Below, piece by piece: positions 34,865 through 43,164 of a DNA stretch of 64,000 nucleotides. The first letter of the stretch is position 1; the number at the start of each line of letters is the position of its first letter. Below the pieces are notes generated by a model. That model did no database searches and was not told the origin of the DNA. It worked only from the letters and a program-made list of their open reading frames with translations. Made by a program: the position numbers and the translations under genes. Where the stretch lies: contig NZ_JAMBNY010000005.1 in NCBI RefSeq assembly GCF_023715345.1, positions 186,001-250,000 of the forward strand, given 5' to 3'. The stretch comes from Paenibacillus camelliae (lineage in GTDB: Bacteria; Bacillota; Bacilli; Paenibacillales; Paenibacillaceae).

Positions 34865-35642
34865 TGATCCGCTTGTATGCCAAAGCCTGCAGCTATTGCT
34901 CGGGAAGGAAGAGGGATTTCAAATAATCGGCACAGCATCCAATGGACAAGAGGCTGTAGCGCTTAGTAGAAGCGAGCAGCCGGACGTTATACTGATGGAT
35001 ATTCAAATGCCTGTCATGGATGGCATTGAGAGTACGAAGATCATTAAGCAAGAAGCCCCTTCGATTCATATTATGATGCTAACGACCTTTAAGGATGAGA
35101 AGAACATTAGACTAGCATTGACGGCGGGGGCAGAGGGATATCTGCTAAAATCCTCCCCGATTGATAAAATGGCCGCGCAAATTAGAGCCCTAGTAGCCGG
35201 CACGACTGTTCTAGATCCAGATGTTCTAAGAATCATCATCGAGCCAACCAATGAGCCCGATAAAGGGATGGTGAGTCGAAGTAACGTGGGTCTGGCGAGT
35301 CGGGGTAACGATGTGATGACGAGTCAGACTAACGAAGGTCTGGCAGGTCAGTCTAATGAAGAGTTGGCGAGTCGGACGAATGACGTGATGACGAGTCGGG
35401 CTAATGAGGGTCTGGCGAGTCAGGTTAATGATGTGATGACGAGTCTGTCCAACCAAGGGCTGACGAAGCGGGAGATGGATATTGTTGAGCTCGTTGCTCA
35501 GGGCTTGTCTAACAAAGAAATCGGAGAACAGCTATTTATCGGCGATGGAACGGTGCGAAATACGCTAAGCATTATTCTAGATAAATTAGAGCTGCGCGAT
35601 CGGACGCAGCTTGCGATCAAATACTGGCAGGGTAAGCAATGA
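34842..35642 (+). CDS. LuxR/NarL response regulator with an expanded repeat linker
   Basis: Response regulator of 266 residues, roughly 60 longer than usual. The receiver domain (residues 1-120) has the acidic pair in LLIVDDDPLVCQS, the phospho-acceptor Asp in PDVILMDIQMPVMDG, and conserved T/K in MMLTTFKDEKN and YLLKSSP. The HTH (residues 208-266) starts GLTKREMDIVELVAQGLSNK. Between them eight tandem 8-residue units (residues 146-209; patterns such as ANEGLAS and VNDVMTS, each with Asn at position 3) form a flexible linker, mirrored by a 24-bp DNA repeat at 35277-35468. Both functional domains look intact. It probably activates the exporter operon. Confidence 0.88.
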   Translation: MKLLIVDDDPLVCQSLQLLLGKEEGFQIIGTASNGQEAVALSRSEQPDVILMDIQMPVMDGIESTKIIKQEAPSIHIMMLTTFKDEKNIRLALTAGAEGYLLKSSPIDKMAAQIRALVAGTTVLDPDVLRIIIEPTNEPDKGMVSRSNVGLASRGNDVMTSQTNEGLAGQSNEELASRTNDVMTSRANEGLASQVNDVMTSLSNQGLTKREMDIVELVAQGLSNKEIGEQLFIGDGTVRNTLSIILDKLELRDRTQLAIKYWQGKQ

Positions 35643-35729
35643 CGGTGATAAAAGCAAAGCATGAAGCAGCTTGGCTTGAGGCACATTGAAAGCGAAAGTT
35701 TCGGTGAACACAATGACTGATGAATAATA

Positions 35730-35943
35730 GTGGTCAAGGGACAAGGATGAAGTGACATCGAGGAGAAATCGATGGTCGAGGGACTATGATGAAATGCCAC
35801 CGGGGGCGGAATCGATGGTCGAGGGACAATGATGAAGTGACATTGGGGGCGGAATCGATGGTCGAGGGACAATGATGAAGTGACATTGAGGGCGGAATCG
35901 ATGGTCAATGGACTATTGATGAGGTCGCAAAGAAGATGAAAAT
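35730..35943. repeat. 43-bp tandem repeat, about five units
   Basis: Units begin with (G)ATGGTC at about 35730, 35771, 35814, 35857 and 35900; typical unit GATGGTCGAGGGACAATGAT then GAAGTGACATTGGGGGCGGAATC. The first and last units are more diverged. No ORF with a ribosome site. Looser echoes (AGTGACGGCG, CACAATGATCGAGGGACTGA) continue to 36100. Confidence 0.85.
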
Positions 35944-36110
35944 GATGATCTAGGAACAATGTGACATCAAGGATGAAAACGAAGTTCGAGGTACTGATGA
36001 TAGATAAACTAAGACTGAGGTTTAAGTGACGGCGAAAATAATGGTGGGGCACATATTGAAAGTAAAATTGTCAGAGATCACAATGATCGAGGGACTGATG
36101 AGGTCGCAAT

Positions 36111-36170
36111 GCTCAATGAATGCTCAATGAATACTCAATGAATACTCAATGAATGCTCAATGAAGGCGAG
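36111..36170. repeat. 11-bp tandem repeat CTCAATGAATG
   Basis: Five near-perfect copies of (T/A)(G/A)CTCAATGAA in a row. The remainder of the gap (36171-36343) shows no gene; it carries the ribosome site GAGGTGATGAGGG of the next gene. Confidence 0.85.
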
Positions 36171-36343
36171 AACGATGGAACAGGACTAATATTAGCTATT
36201 GTTAGATAAAGTGTTGTTATAGGTAACTATGGCAGAAGTAACTATACGGAAAGACAGAAAGTACTACAACAGATCGCATGTATCGCATCATGTGCATGTA
36301 GCCTACCTTAAGCTGCATAATAATGAAATTGAGGTGATGAGGG

Positions 36344-37057
36344 ATGGAGCAGGGCTTTGTTGCTTTTGACCAAGTGCATTGGAGCTGGCTTGCTGGTATA
36401 GCCGTAGCTATTATTATGCTTACGTGGCTATATGTGCGTTCCCCTGAACATAGGAGAACCGTCATAAAGCGTGTGCTGGCATATTCGTTATTAATTGGCG
36501 AGCTCGTTAAGCTGATTGTTGTATGGCAGCTAGGCAAGCCGTTGCTGTTCTATATACCGATTCATCTATGCGGTATGGCGATTGTGCTGCTTATGCTGCA
36601 TGTATATCGTCCATTTGCGGTCGTTAACGAGATACTATTCAGCTTAACGCTATCTGGCGCGATCATAGCGCTTTTGTTTCCAGGCTGGACTGATGAAACA
36701 ACGATGGGCTTCCTGCATATTCATTCCTTTGTCTTTCATGCCATCATCACTGCGTATCCGATCATGCTGCTAGCTTCGGGTGAGCTAAAGCCGCAAGCGA
36801 AGCAGCTATGGAAGGTTGGAATATTTCTCATCATTGTTATCCCGCTCATTTATCAGTTTAATGCAGCAGTTGGGACGAATTATATGTTCCTCAATCGCCC
36901 GATAGCCAATTCACCATTAATGCTCATTTATGATACGTTCGGTAAGCACGGTTATATATGGGGACTAGTACTCGTTACGATGCTGATCTGGGTCATTCAA
37001 TATAGTGTGTATGGTGTAGTGCGTTGGTATCGAGGCAGAAAAGTAGCACGGGTTTAG
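36344..37057 (+). CDS. TIGR02206/YwaF-family integral membrane protein
   Basis: Membrane protein of 237 residues with about six or seven helices. Family marks are the IPIHLCGMAIVLLMLHVYRP segment, a lone HIHSFVFHAI helix, and AAVGTNYMFLNRPIANSPLM before the last helices. The His/Cys in HLC and the N-Y-M-F motif are conserved in the YwaF group. The function is unknown; it could be a transporter or lipid-handling protein. Starts ATG 36344. It stands alone between repeat-filled gaps. Confidence 0.8.
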   Translation: MEQGFVAFDQVHWSWLAGIAVAIIMLTWLYVRSPEHRRTVIKRVLAYSLLIGELVKLIVVWQLGKPLLFYIPIHLCGMAIVLLMLHVYRPFAVVNEILFSLTLSGAIIALLFPGWTDETTMGFLHIHSFVFHAIITAYPIMLLASGELKPQAKQLWKVGIFLIIVIPLIYQFNAAVGTNYMFLNRPIANSPLMLIYDTFGKHGYIWGLVLVTMLIWVIQYSVYGVVRWYRGRKVARV

Positions 37058-37126
37058 TGTAGATGTTGCTATTGGCGTTGCTAGATTGTAAGAGGACTAG
37101 TGATGGATCAACTCATGGGCATGCTG

Positions 37127-37440
37127 CATGGTCGTCGATATAATAGGTAAGCGACCTCGGTATTGAGTGCATGACGAACGAACGTAACAAGGGAATGTAT
37201 CATGGTCATGCAACCTCGACAGTGACCGTGCGACGAGCGAACGTTAAGGGAACGCTACATGGTCTAGCGAACTCGATAGAGACTCTGCGACGAGCAAACG
37301 AGTTAAGGGAACGCATCATGGTAGAGCAACTCGATAGAGACTCTGCGACGAGCAAACGAGTTAAGGGAATGCAACATGATTAAGCGACCTCGATAGTGAG
37401 GGCGCACGTCTAACGAACGCCTCAAGATAATGCAACATGA
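37127..37440. repeat. ~58-bp tandem repeat, about five to six units
   Basis: Units begin at CATGGT/CATGAT near 37127, 37201, 37258, 37317, 37375 and 37436, the third and fourth almost identical (ACTCGATAGAGACTCTGCGA followed by CGAGCAAACGAGTTAAGGGA). Distances vary between 57 and 74 bases. No convincing gene; a 70-codon open frame across it is a by-product of the repeat. Confidence 0.8.
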
Positions 37441-37483
37441 TCGAGCGTTCTCGCCAGTAAGTGCTTAATGAGCTAATGGATGC

Positions 37484-37541
37484 AAAAACACCTCTTGAGT
37501 GAGCTTTGCTACTGCAAAACTCTACTGCAAGAGGTGTTTTT
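37484..37541 (+). terminator. Rho-independent terminator
   Basis: 14-bp perfect stem AAAAACACCTCTTG / CAAGAGGTGTTTTT with a 30-base loop. A- and T-flanked, so usable in both directions. Far (about 430 bases) from the YwaF-type gene because of the repeat expansion between them. Confidence 0.85.
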
Positions 37542-37860
37542 GTCTCATAGGCTTACTATGATTTGTAGTCAATAAGAGTAGCAGCGCACCATCTCATTAT
37601 TGTCAACAACGCTAAGTGGGTAGCGGTAAGCGTATGATTGCTGATGATAAGCTAGAATTGATATGCTAGAATAGCTTCACTTCAAGGCTTCAACTATGAT
37701 ATTGAGAATCATTATCATAATAATAGCATAGCCTAGTTCATTATGCAAGTGTGAGGTAAAACATTTTAATAATACAGGAATGGGGGACTTTGCTGCGGAG
37801 CTAGAATTAGCTTGGCAGCGCCTAATTCGCGAACAGTGCCAGCCATTCGGCGCATAAGTA

Positions 37861-38092
37861 CGCAGTTTGTGTGAAAAACCATACAAAACGTCGCCAATCG
37901 GTGCGCAAATCCGCAATTTGTGTGAAAAACCATACAAATCCCTGCCAATCGGCGAGCAAATCGGCAATTTGTGTGAAAAACCATACAAAAGCACGCCAAT
38001 AGGCGAGCAAATGCGCAGTTTGTGTGAAAAACCATACAAATCCCTGCCACTCGGCGCCTAAATCCGCAGTTTGTATGAAAAACCATACAAAC
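37861..38092. repeat. tandem array of five 51-bp hairpin repeats
   Basis: Units start exactly every 51 bases (37861, 37912, 37963, 38014, 38065) with CCGCAGTTTG. Each has TTTGTGTG AAAAAC CATACAAA, an 8-bp inverted repeat (perfect TTTGTATG/CATACAAA in the fifth unit) around a six-base loop, then a conserved spacer (CGCCAATCGGCGAGCAAAT). As 51 is 17 codons, several frames stay open on both strands. Same period and core as 24926-25115. Confidence 0.9.
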
Positions 38093-38145
38093 CGCCGCTA
38101 AGCGACTCCCATTTTCACCAGTAATGGATAAGCTCTAAAGTTTAG

Positions 38146-38186
38146 TATAATGAAAACACGCTATGAACTCATGGCGTGTTTTTGCT
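38146..38186 (+). promoter_or_regulatory. -10-like box and hairpin ahead of ecsAB
   Basis: TATAAT at 38146-38151 followed closely by an AAAACACGC / GCGTGTTTT hairpin and a T-rich tail. The order (promoter element then terminator-like hairpin) could be an attenuator, or the hairpin may simply end transcription from the repeat region. No good -35 was seen. Confidence 0.35.
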
Positions 38187-38255
38187 TTTTGAATGTAACA
38201 TTTTTCCTTACGCTACGTAGAAACTGTAAAAAGCTAGAGAGTGGAGGCGAACGGA

Positions 38256-39002
38256 ATGGAACTGGAGCAAAGGAAGCAGCTTGACGTACATATAGAGGAA
38301 GCGGGCTATAAAGAGAATGAAGCTTCCATACGAAACATATTTTTCAGTGTAGAAAAAGGAAAGCTAGTAGGATTGATAGGGCCCAATGGTGCAGGGAAAA
38401 GTACAACGATTAAGTCAATTATGTCGCTTACGCCATATCGCAAAGGAAATGTTCAGCTTGGTGATGGCAACAGCGGAACGTATGCGTATGTGCCCGAGCA
38501 GCCGATCTATTATGATTACTTTACATTATGGGAGCATCTGTGGCTCGCAGCCTCGGTGAATAATATTGATAAGCAGCTATTCGAGCAGCGAGCAGAACGA
38601 CTACTGGAGAAGTTTAAGCTTACAGAGCAGAAGCACCATTATCCGGGCAGCTTCTCGAAAGGAATGCAGCAAAAGCTGATGCTTATGATCGCATTTATGC
38701 TAGAGCCGGATCTTTATATTGTTGATGAACCATTCATTGGGCTTGATCCTCAGGCAACGCTTGATTTTATCTCGTTGTTGAATGATGCAAGGCAGCAGGG
38801 GGCGGCTGTGTTGATGAGCACGCACGTACTGGATAGTGCAGAGCGTTTATGTGATACCTTCATCTGTCTGCATCATGGCGAGATTGTCGCTAAAGGGGAT
38901 ATGGAACAGCTTCGAGCTCAGGCAGGCTTAACGAATGAGCATACATTATTCGATTGCTTCCATGCATTCACGAGCGATGCTACGGATGTGATAGAATGCT
39001 GA
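38256..39002 (+). CDS. ecsA: ABC transporter ATP-binding protein EcsA
   Basis: ABC ATPase of 248 residues. It has Walker A GPNGAGKST, Q-loop VPEQPIYYDYFTLWEHL, signature SFSKGMQQKLMLM and Walker B LYIVDEPFIGLD. The FSKGMQQK form and the acidic C-terminus LFDCFHAFTS are typical of EcsA. ATG 38256 follows GGAGGCG; GTG 38241 upstream is inside the ribosome-site area. In B. subtilis Ecs affects exoprotein secretion, intramembrane protease RasP function and competence. The gene overlaps ecsB by seven bases. Confidence 0.87.
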   Translation: MELEQRKQLDVHIEEAGYKENEASIRNIFFSVEKGKLVGLIGPNGAGKSTTIKSIMSLTPYRKGNVQLGDGNSGTYAYVPEQPIYYDYFTLWEHLWLAASVNNIDKQLFEQRAERLLEKFKLTEQKHHYPGSFSKGMQQKLMLMIAFMLEPDLYIVDEPFIGLDPQATLDFISLLNDARQQGAAVLMSTHVLDSAERLCDTFICLHHGEIVAKGDMEQLRAQAGLTNEHTLFDCFHAFTSDATDVIEC

Positions 39003-40138
39003 CTCCTGCAAAGCTTTTTTGGATTCGATTGAAGCAGCATTATCGGTATATGGGGAAGTCATTACATACGATTGCAGACTGGACCGTGTGGCTATATATC
39101 ATCGTACCTGCGCTGTTTATATTCTCAGGCTTATATATTGAGCTATGGACGAAGCTACCAGAATGGTCGTACGTCATGCGCTGGGAGCTAATTATCGTAG
39201 CAGTATCCAGTATGATGCTGTACTTTCAGGTTCATATCGGGGTAGAAGAAGCCGACCGCCTTGTCTTGCTTCAGCATCGAGATTGGCATATGAAGCTCAA
39301 GCGGTATGGTTATGCTTATAGTGTCATCCTGCTGCTCGTGCGTTTACTGCTGGTGATGGGGCTGCTGCTCCCATTTATTAAAGGTACGACAGATCTATCG
39401 AACGAGCAGCTGTTGCTGCTGCTCGGCTACAGTGTTATAGCTGGAATGACGATGCTAACAATCAATCATTATTTCAATAAATCTGGAGCATGGTGGCGCA
39501 AGATGTTAAGGACGATGCAGCGCACGTTTATCGTAGGTATTATCTATGTACTCCCAGCTGCTTTATATATGCTTGGATTTTTAACCTTGCCTTATATGCT
39601 TGTTGCCACTGGTGTACTGTTCTTTGTACTCATCGTGCTAATATATCACTTTATGACAAAGTCCTTTAACTATGGTCAGCAGCTAGAGCAGGAGCAAGAA
39701 AAACGTGCAAGATTTACTGGGATGCTGTTAAGTCAAGTGGAGGAACAAACTCAATCAACGAAGCGACTAAAAAAGCCGTGGATCTTCCGCTCCTCACAGC
39801 GATTGTTCAAATCAACGGATCAGCGTTTCGTCGTGACTGAGCTTCGGATAAAGGCAATGCTCCGTTCTAAGCAGCTGCTTCAAGCCTGGATTATTCTCAT
39901 CGCAGTCGGCAGCTATGCCATCTTTCTTGTTGGAGGCTCCGGGGGATGGGCAGTCGTTGTAGGTATATACTACTTGCAGCGTTTCGCGCTCAAGCTGCAA
40001 TGGGATGAATGGGTAAAAAGAGACTATTTATCACTTTATATTAAGGAGCAGCTTGCCGGCTATAAGCTGTCGCAGAATATACTATCGATACCTGCTCTTA
40101 TCATATGGATTGTGATTGCTATTCTGTGCAGCATATAA
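38996..40138 (+). CDS. ecsB: ABC transporter permease EcsB
   Basis: Membrane protein of 380 residues with about six to eight helices, starting ATG 38996 inside the ecsA end. The first 20 residues (LTPAKLFWIRLKQHYRYMGK) form the amphipathic EcsB lead. LVLLQHRDWHMKLKRYGYAY is a cytoplasmic segment, and a long hydrophilic loop (residues about 225-280) separates the two membrane halves. Partner of EcsA. No ecsC-like gene follows. Confidence 0.84.
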   Translation: MLTPAKLFWIRLKQHYRYMGKSLHTIADWTVWLYIIVPALFIFSGLYIELWTKLPEWSYVMRWELIIVAVSSMMLYFQVHIGVEEADRLVLLQHRDWHMKLKRYGYAYSVILLLVRLLLVMGLLLPFIKGTTDLSNEQLLLLLGYSVIAGMTMLTINHYFNKSGAWWRKMLRTMQRTFIVGIIYVLPAALYMLGFLTLPYMLVATGVLFFVLIVLIYHFMTKSFNYGQQLEQEQEKRARFTGMLLSQVEEQTQSTKRLKKPWIFRSSQRLFKSTDQRFVVTELRIKAMLRSKQLLQAWIILIAVGSYAIFLVGGSGGWAVVVGIYYLQRFALKLQWDEWVKRDYLSLYIKEQLAGYKLSQNILSIPALIIWIVIAILCSI

Positions 40139-40339
40139 GCATATAAGCATATAAGCGGGCTAACCGTTGAATAATGTAATAGAGTGATTTGTTCATGTAT
40201 AGAGGGGACAAATCAAAAGGCCAGAAGAGAAGGCCTCAAAGCAGGAAAGATAAAGAGTCAAGAATGAAGGCAAGAAAATACGCTGAAAATGAAGCTAGCA
40301 AAGAGGCCAAAAAGTAAGCATGAAAGAAGGTAGACGAGC

Positions 40340-41413
40340 GTGGATACAAAGATGAATCATGATTCAATACTAGAGTTAGATGAGTCGTACGTTGTACAGT
40401 GGCTTGAGAAACTGTTGAAGACGCCGAGTCCAAGCGGCTATTGCAGGCAAATCATGGCGATGCTGCAGGAAGAGGTTGAGCGATTAGGCTATGCTGTTGA
40501 GCTGACACCAAAGGGCAACGCGATCATTACTGTTCCGGGCGAGGATACGGAGCATGTGCTTGCTTTGTCGGCGCATGTGGATACATTAGGCGCAATGGTA
40601 CGCTCCATTAAAGCTAATGGTATGATACGTTTTACACCAATTGGCGGATATGCGATGCATACAGTCGAGGGTGAATATTGTCTCATTCATACGAGAGATG
40701 GACGGGAGTTTGAGGGGACCGTGTTGTCGACCAAGCCATCTGTCCACGTATATAGTGATGCCAAAGAGTGGAAGCGTGAAGAGGCGAATATGGAAATCCG
40801 CATCGATGACATTGCGAGCAGTAAACAGGAAACGGAAGCGCTGGGTATTGCGGTTGGCGACTTTATCTCGTGGGATGCACGCACGCGCATCTTATCTAAT
40901 GGCTGGGTGAAATCTAGACATTTGGATGACAAGGCTAGTGTAGCAGCATTGATGGGACTGCTGAAAGCATGGAAGGATAAAGGGATTCAGCCAAAACGGA
41001 CAACTAAGATGATCATCTCTACCTATGAAGAGGTAGGACATGGAACAGCATATATTCCGTCAGATATCGTTGAAATGATTGCTGTTGATATGGGCGCCAT
41101 CGGTGATGACCTATCGGCAACGGAGAAGGATGTATCGATCTGTGCTAAAGACTCCTCTGGGCCGTACGATTATGAGATGACCTCGACGCTGATCGAGCTA
41201 GCTAAGCGCTTGAAAATTCCTTATGCGGTAGATATTTATCCGCATTATGGCTCAGACGCATCTGCAGCACTGCGAGGGGGCAGCAACATTCGAGCTGCGC
41301 TTATCGGTCCAGGCGTACATGCTTCCCATGGCATGGAGCGGACACATGTCCAAGCAATTGTTGGTACCGCTGCTTTGCTTCATGCCTATACAATGGAGCC
41401 ATATCGCAAGTAG
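40340..41413 (+). CDS. M42-family metallopeptidase
   Basis: Zinc/cobalt aminopeptidase (glutamyl aminopeptidase/endoglucanase M family) of 357 residues. The metal and catalytic residues are visible in order: SAHVDTLGAM (His, Asp), SRHLDDKASVAAL (bridging Asp), STYEEVGHG (catalytic Glu pair), AVDMGAIGDD (Asp) and YPHYGSDASAA (His). The fold has the M42 insertion domain (residues about 75-170). Cytoplasmic tetrahedral or dodecameric peptidase in characterised relatives. GTG 40340 is used because AAGG lies about nine bases upstream; ATG 40352 is an alternative. Bases 40139-40339 hold short AGCATATA repeats and no gene. Confidence 0.9.
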   Translation: MDTKMNHDSILELDESYVVQWLEKLLKTPSPSGYCRQIMAMLQEEVERLGYAVELTPKGNAIITVPGEDTEHVLALSAHVDTLGAMVRSIKANGMIRFTPIGGYAMHTVEGEYCLIHTRDGREFEGTVLSTKPSVHVYSDAKEWKREEANMEIRIDDIASSKQETEALGIAVGDFISWDARTRILSNGWVKSRHLDDKASVAALMGLLKAWKDKGIQPKRTTKMIISTYEEVGHGTAYIPSDIVEMIAVDMGAIGDDLSATEKDVSICAKDSSGPYDYEMTSTLIELAKRLKIPYAVDIYPHYGSDASAALRGGSNIRAALIGPGVHASHGMERTHVQAIVGTAALLHAYTMEPYRK

Positions 41414-41615
41414 CTGGCTAGAAATCATTGAAAAAACGCAAAATTTATGAGTTGTCAAGCCGAAAATGACAAAATATATGATTTATAAAATGTTTTTAGT
41501 ACTAACATCTAATATCTTTATGGTGTTTATAGCCCCTTGTATATTGCGGTTCATTTCCAATCTATGGTACATATGTAGGAGATAGAAATCTACTGAAATG
41601 ATCGGGGGGCTATGG

Positions 41616-42635
41616 ATGGAAAGAGAACTCGCTTTGGAAATTGTTCGTGTAACAGAAATGGCTGCACTGGCTTCTGCTCCATGGATGGGGCGCGGTGATA
41701 AAAACAACGCGGATGGTGCTGCAACTTCTGCGATGCGGAAAATGTTCGACTCAGTATCAATACACGGTACAGTCGTAATAGGTGAAGGGGAAATGGATGA
41801 GGCACCTATGCTGTTCATTGGCGAGGAGGTCGGAAGCTTCCAAGGTCCTGAAGTTGATGTTGCGGTAGATCCGCTTGAAGGTACTGAGATTGTTGCCAAA
41901 GGGCTGAACAACGCCTTATCGGTTATTGCGGTAGCCGATCGTGGTCAGCTGCTTCACGCACCTGATATGTACATGGAGAAGCTAGCCTATGGACCGCAGC
42001 TCGTTGGTAAGGTTAGCATTACAGATCCAATGGAGGTAACGCTGCACAAAGCAGCGGCAGCTTTGAACAAAAAGGTGTCAGATCTTACGGTCATGATTCT
42101 CGATCGTGCGCGACATGAATCCTTGAATAAAATTCTTCGTAAAACAGGCGTGCGTATTAAGTTTCTACCGGATGGTGACGTTGTTGGCGCGATGGCACCA
42201 GCCTTCCCGGAAACAGGGATAGACCTTTATGTCGGCTCGGGCGGTGCTCCAGAGGGCGTGCTTGCAGCGGCCGCTCTCAAATGTCTAGGCGGCGAAATTC
42301 AAGGACGTTTAATGCCAGCAGATGCGACAGAATATACGCGCTGTATTGCAATGGGTATATCCGATCCTTATCGTGTACTAACGATGGATGACATGGTTGG
42401 AACGAAGGATGTCATCTTTGCAGCAACGGGTGTAACACCTGGGGAGTTTTTAGGCGGGGTTCGCTACTTGAGCGATCAACGCGCTGAGACAGATTCCATT
42501 GTGATGCGTGCAAAGACCAAAACAATTCGCTACATCAAAACTTCACATTACTTACCGAATAAGCCGCTAATCTTTGAAAACCCTGAACAGGAACAGGATC
42601 AGTCGTCACTAGAAACGTCTGCGGCTGAGAAGTAA
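41616..42635 (+). CDS. glpX: class II fructose-1,6-bisphosphatase
   Basis: GlpX of 339 residues. The start ATG 41616 gives the classic MERELALEIVRVTEMAALAS beginning; the frame from 41598 adds six residues and is less likely. Metal and substrate blocks follow: WMGRGDKNNADGAA, VVIGEGEMDEAPML (acidic metal ligands), AVDPLEGTEI and GGAPEGVLAAAAL. It dephosphorylates fructose-1,6-bisphosphate in gluconeogenesis. The C-terminal tail of about 15 residues is acidic and Gln-rich (EQEQDQSSLETS). Own promoter expected in the AT-rich 41414-41600, which shows no gene. Confidence 0.92.
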   Translation: MERELALEIVRVTEMAALASAPWMGRGDKNNADGAATSAMRKMFDSVSIHGTVVIGEGEMDEAPMLFIGEEVGSFQGPEVDVAVDPLEGTEIVAKGLNNALSVIAVADRGQLLHAPDMYMEKLAYGPQLVGKVSITDPMEVTLHKAAAALNKKVSDLTVMILDRARHESLNKILRKTGVRIKFLPDGDVVGAMAPAFPETGIDLYVGSGGAPEGVLAAAALKCLGGEIQGRLMPADATEYTRCIAMGISDPYRVLTMDDMVGTKDVIFAATGVTPGEFLGGVRYLSDQRAETDSIVMRAKTKTIRYIKTSHYLPNKPLIFENPEQEQDQSSLETSAAEK

Positions 42636-42649
42636 AGAAAGGGCTGTTG

Positions 42650-42993
42650 CACAATAGATGTGATCTATAGCTTGAAGCTGTTGCACAATAGATGTGCTCT
42701 GATAGTCTGATAGCTTGAAGAACCTGTGGGCTTGAAGCTGGTGCAATAGAAGGAAGAATAGAAGGAAGAACAAGTATAAACTTACCGAGGGATTGCCTTC
42801 TTTTTAATCTACTAATTAATCTTCTGAATGAGCATCTAGCTAAAGACGTTCGGTTAAAGAGCTTCAGCGAAAGATCGTCCGGCTAAACAGCGTTCGGTTA
42901 AAGAGTGTTCGGCTAAAGAGCGTTCAGCTAAGAGCGTTCAACTAAACAGCGTTCAGCTAAACAGCGTTCAACTAAACAGCGTCAACTAAACAG
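42650..42993. repeat. 17-bp tandem repeat (about ten units) and shorter duplications
   Basis: From about 42846 to 42993, imperfect units of AGCGTTCAGCTAAACAG in period 16-17. Before this, GCTGTTGCACAATAGATGTG is duplicated (42653 and 42679) and AGAAGGAAGAAT is repeated (42748-42770). No ORF with a ribosome site. This fills most of the gap between glpX and the terminator at 43071. Confidence 0.8.
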
Positions 42994-43070
42994 TAGTTAT
43001 AACGCTAGAGCAACAGTAACTATTGGGCTACAGTAACGATAGAGCAATAGTACAATAGACAGTTGTATCA

Positions 43071-43123
43071 AAAAGCAGCAGCGACGGATCGAGCAAACTC
43101 AATCCATCGCTGCTGCTATTTTT
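43071..43123. terminator. bidirectional terminator
   Basis: Stem AGCAGCAGCGA(C/T)GGAT with its complement ATCCATCGCTGCTGCT, flanked by AAAAA on the left and ATTTTT on the right. Serves the plus-strand glpX region and the minus-strand oxidoreductase. Confidence 0.85.
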
Positions 43124-43164
43124 GTTCACGAAGACGTATGTTAATGAGATGGGACAGCTAAGCG

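Noticed and set aside
35498..36052. 184-codon minus-strand open frame
   Set aside because: It runs antisense through the response-regulator HTH and the 43-bp repeat array; repetitive peptide and no ribosome site.
37171..37383. 70-codon plus-strand ORF
   Set aside because: Built from the ~58-bp repeat units; no supporting ribosome site and no protein-like composition.
37677..38086. Overlapping open frames of 60-120 codons on both strands across the 51-bp array
   Set aside because: A 51-base period without stops leaves several frames open at once; no ribosome sites, and the peptides are only repeats of themselves.
37861..38092. CRISPR-like array (regular repeats with ~23-29 base spacers)
   Set aside because: The spacers are themselves conserved between units, the period is an exact 51, a related array exists elsewhere, and there are no cas genes in the window.
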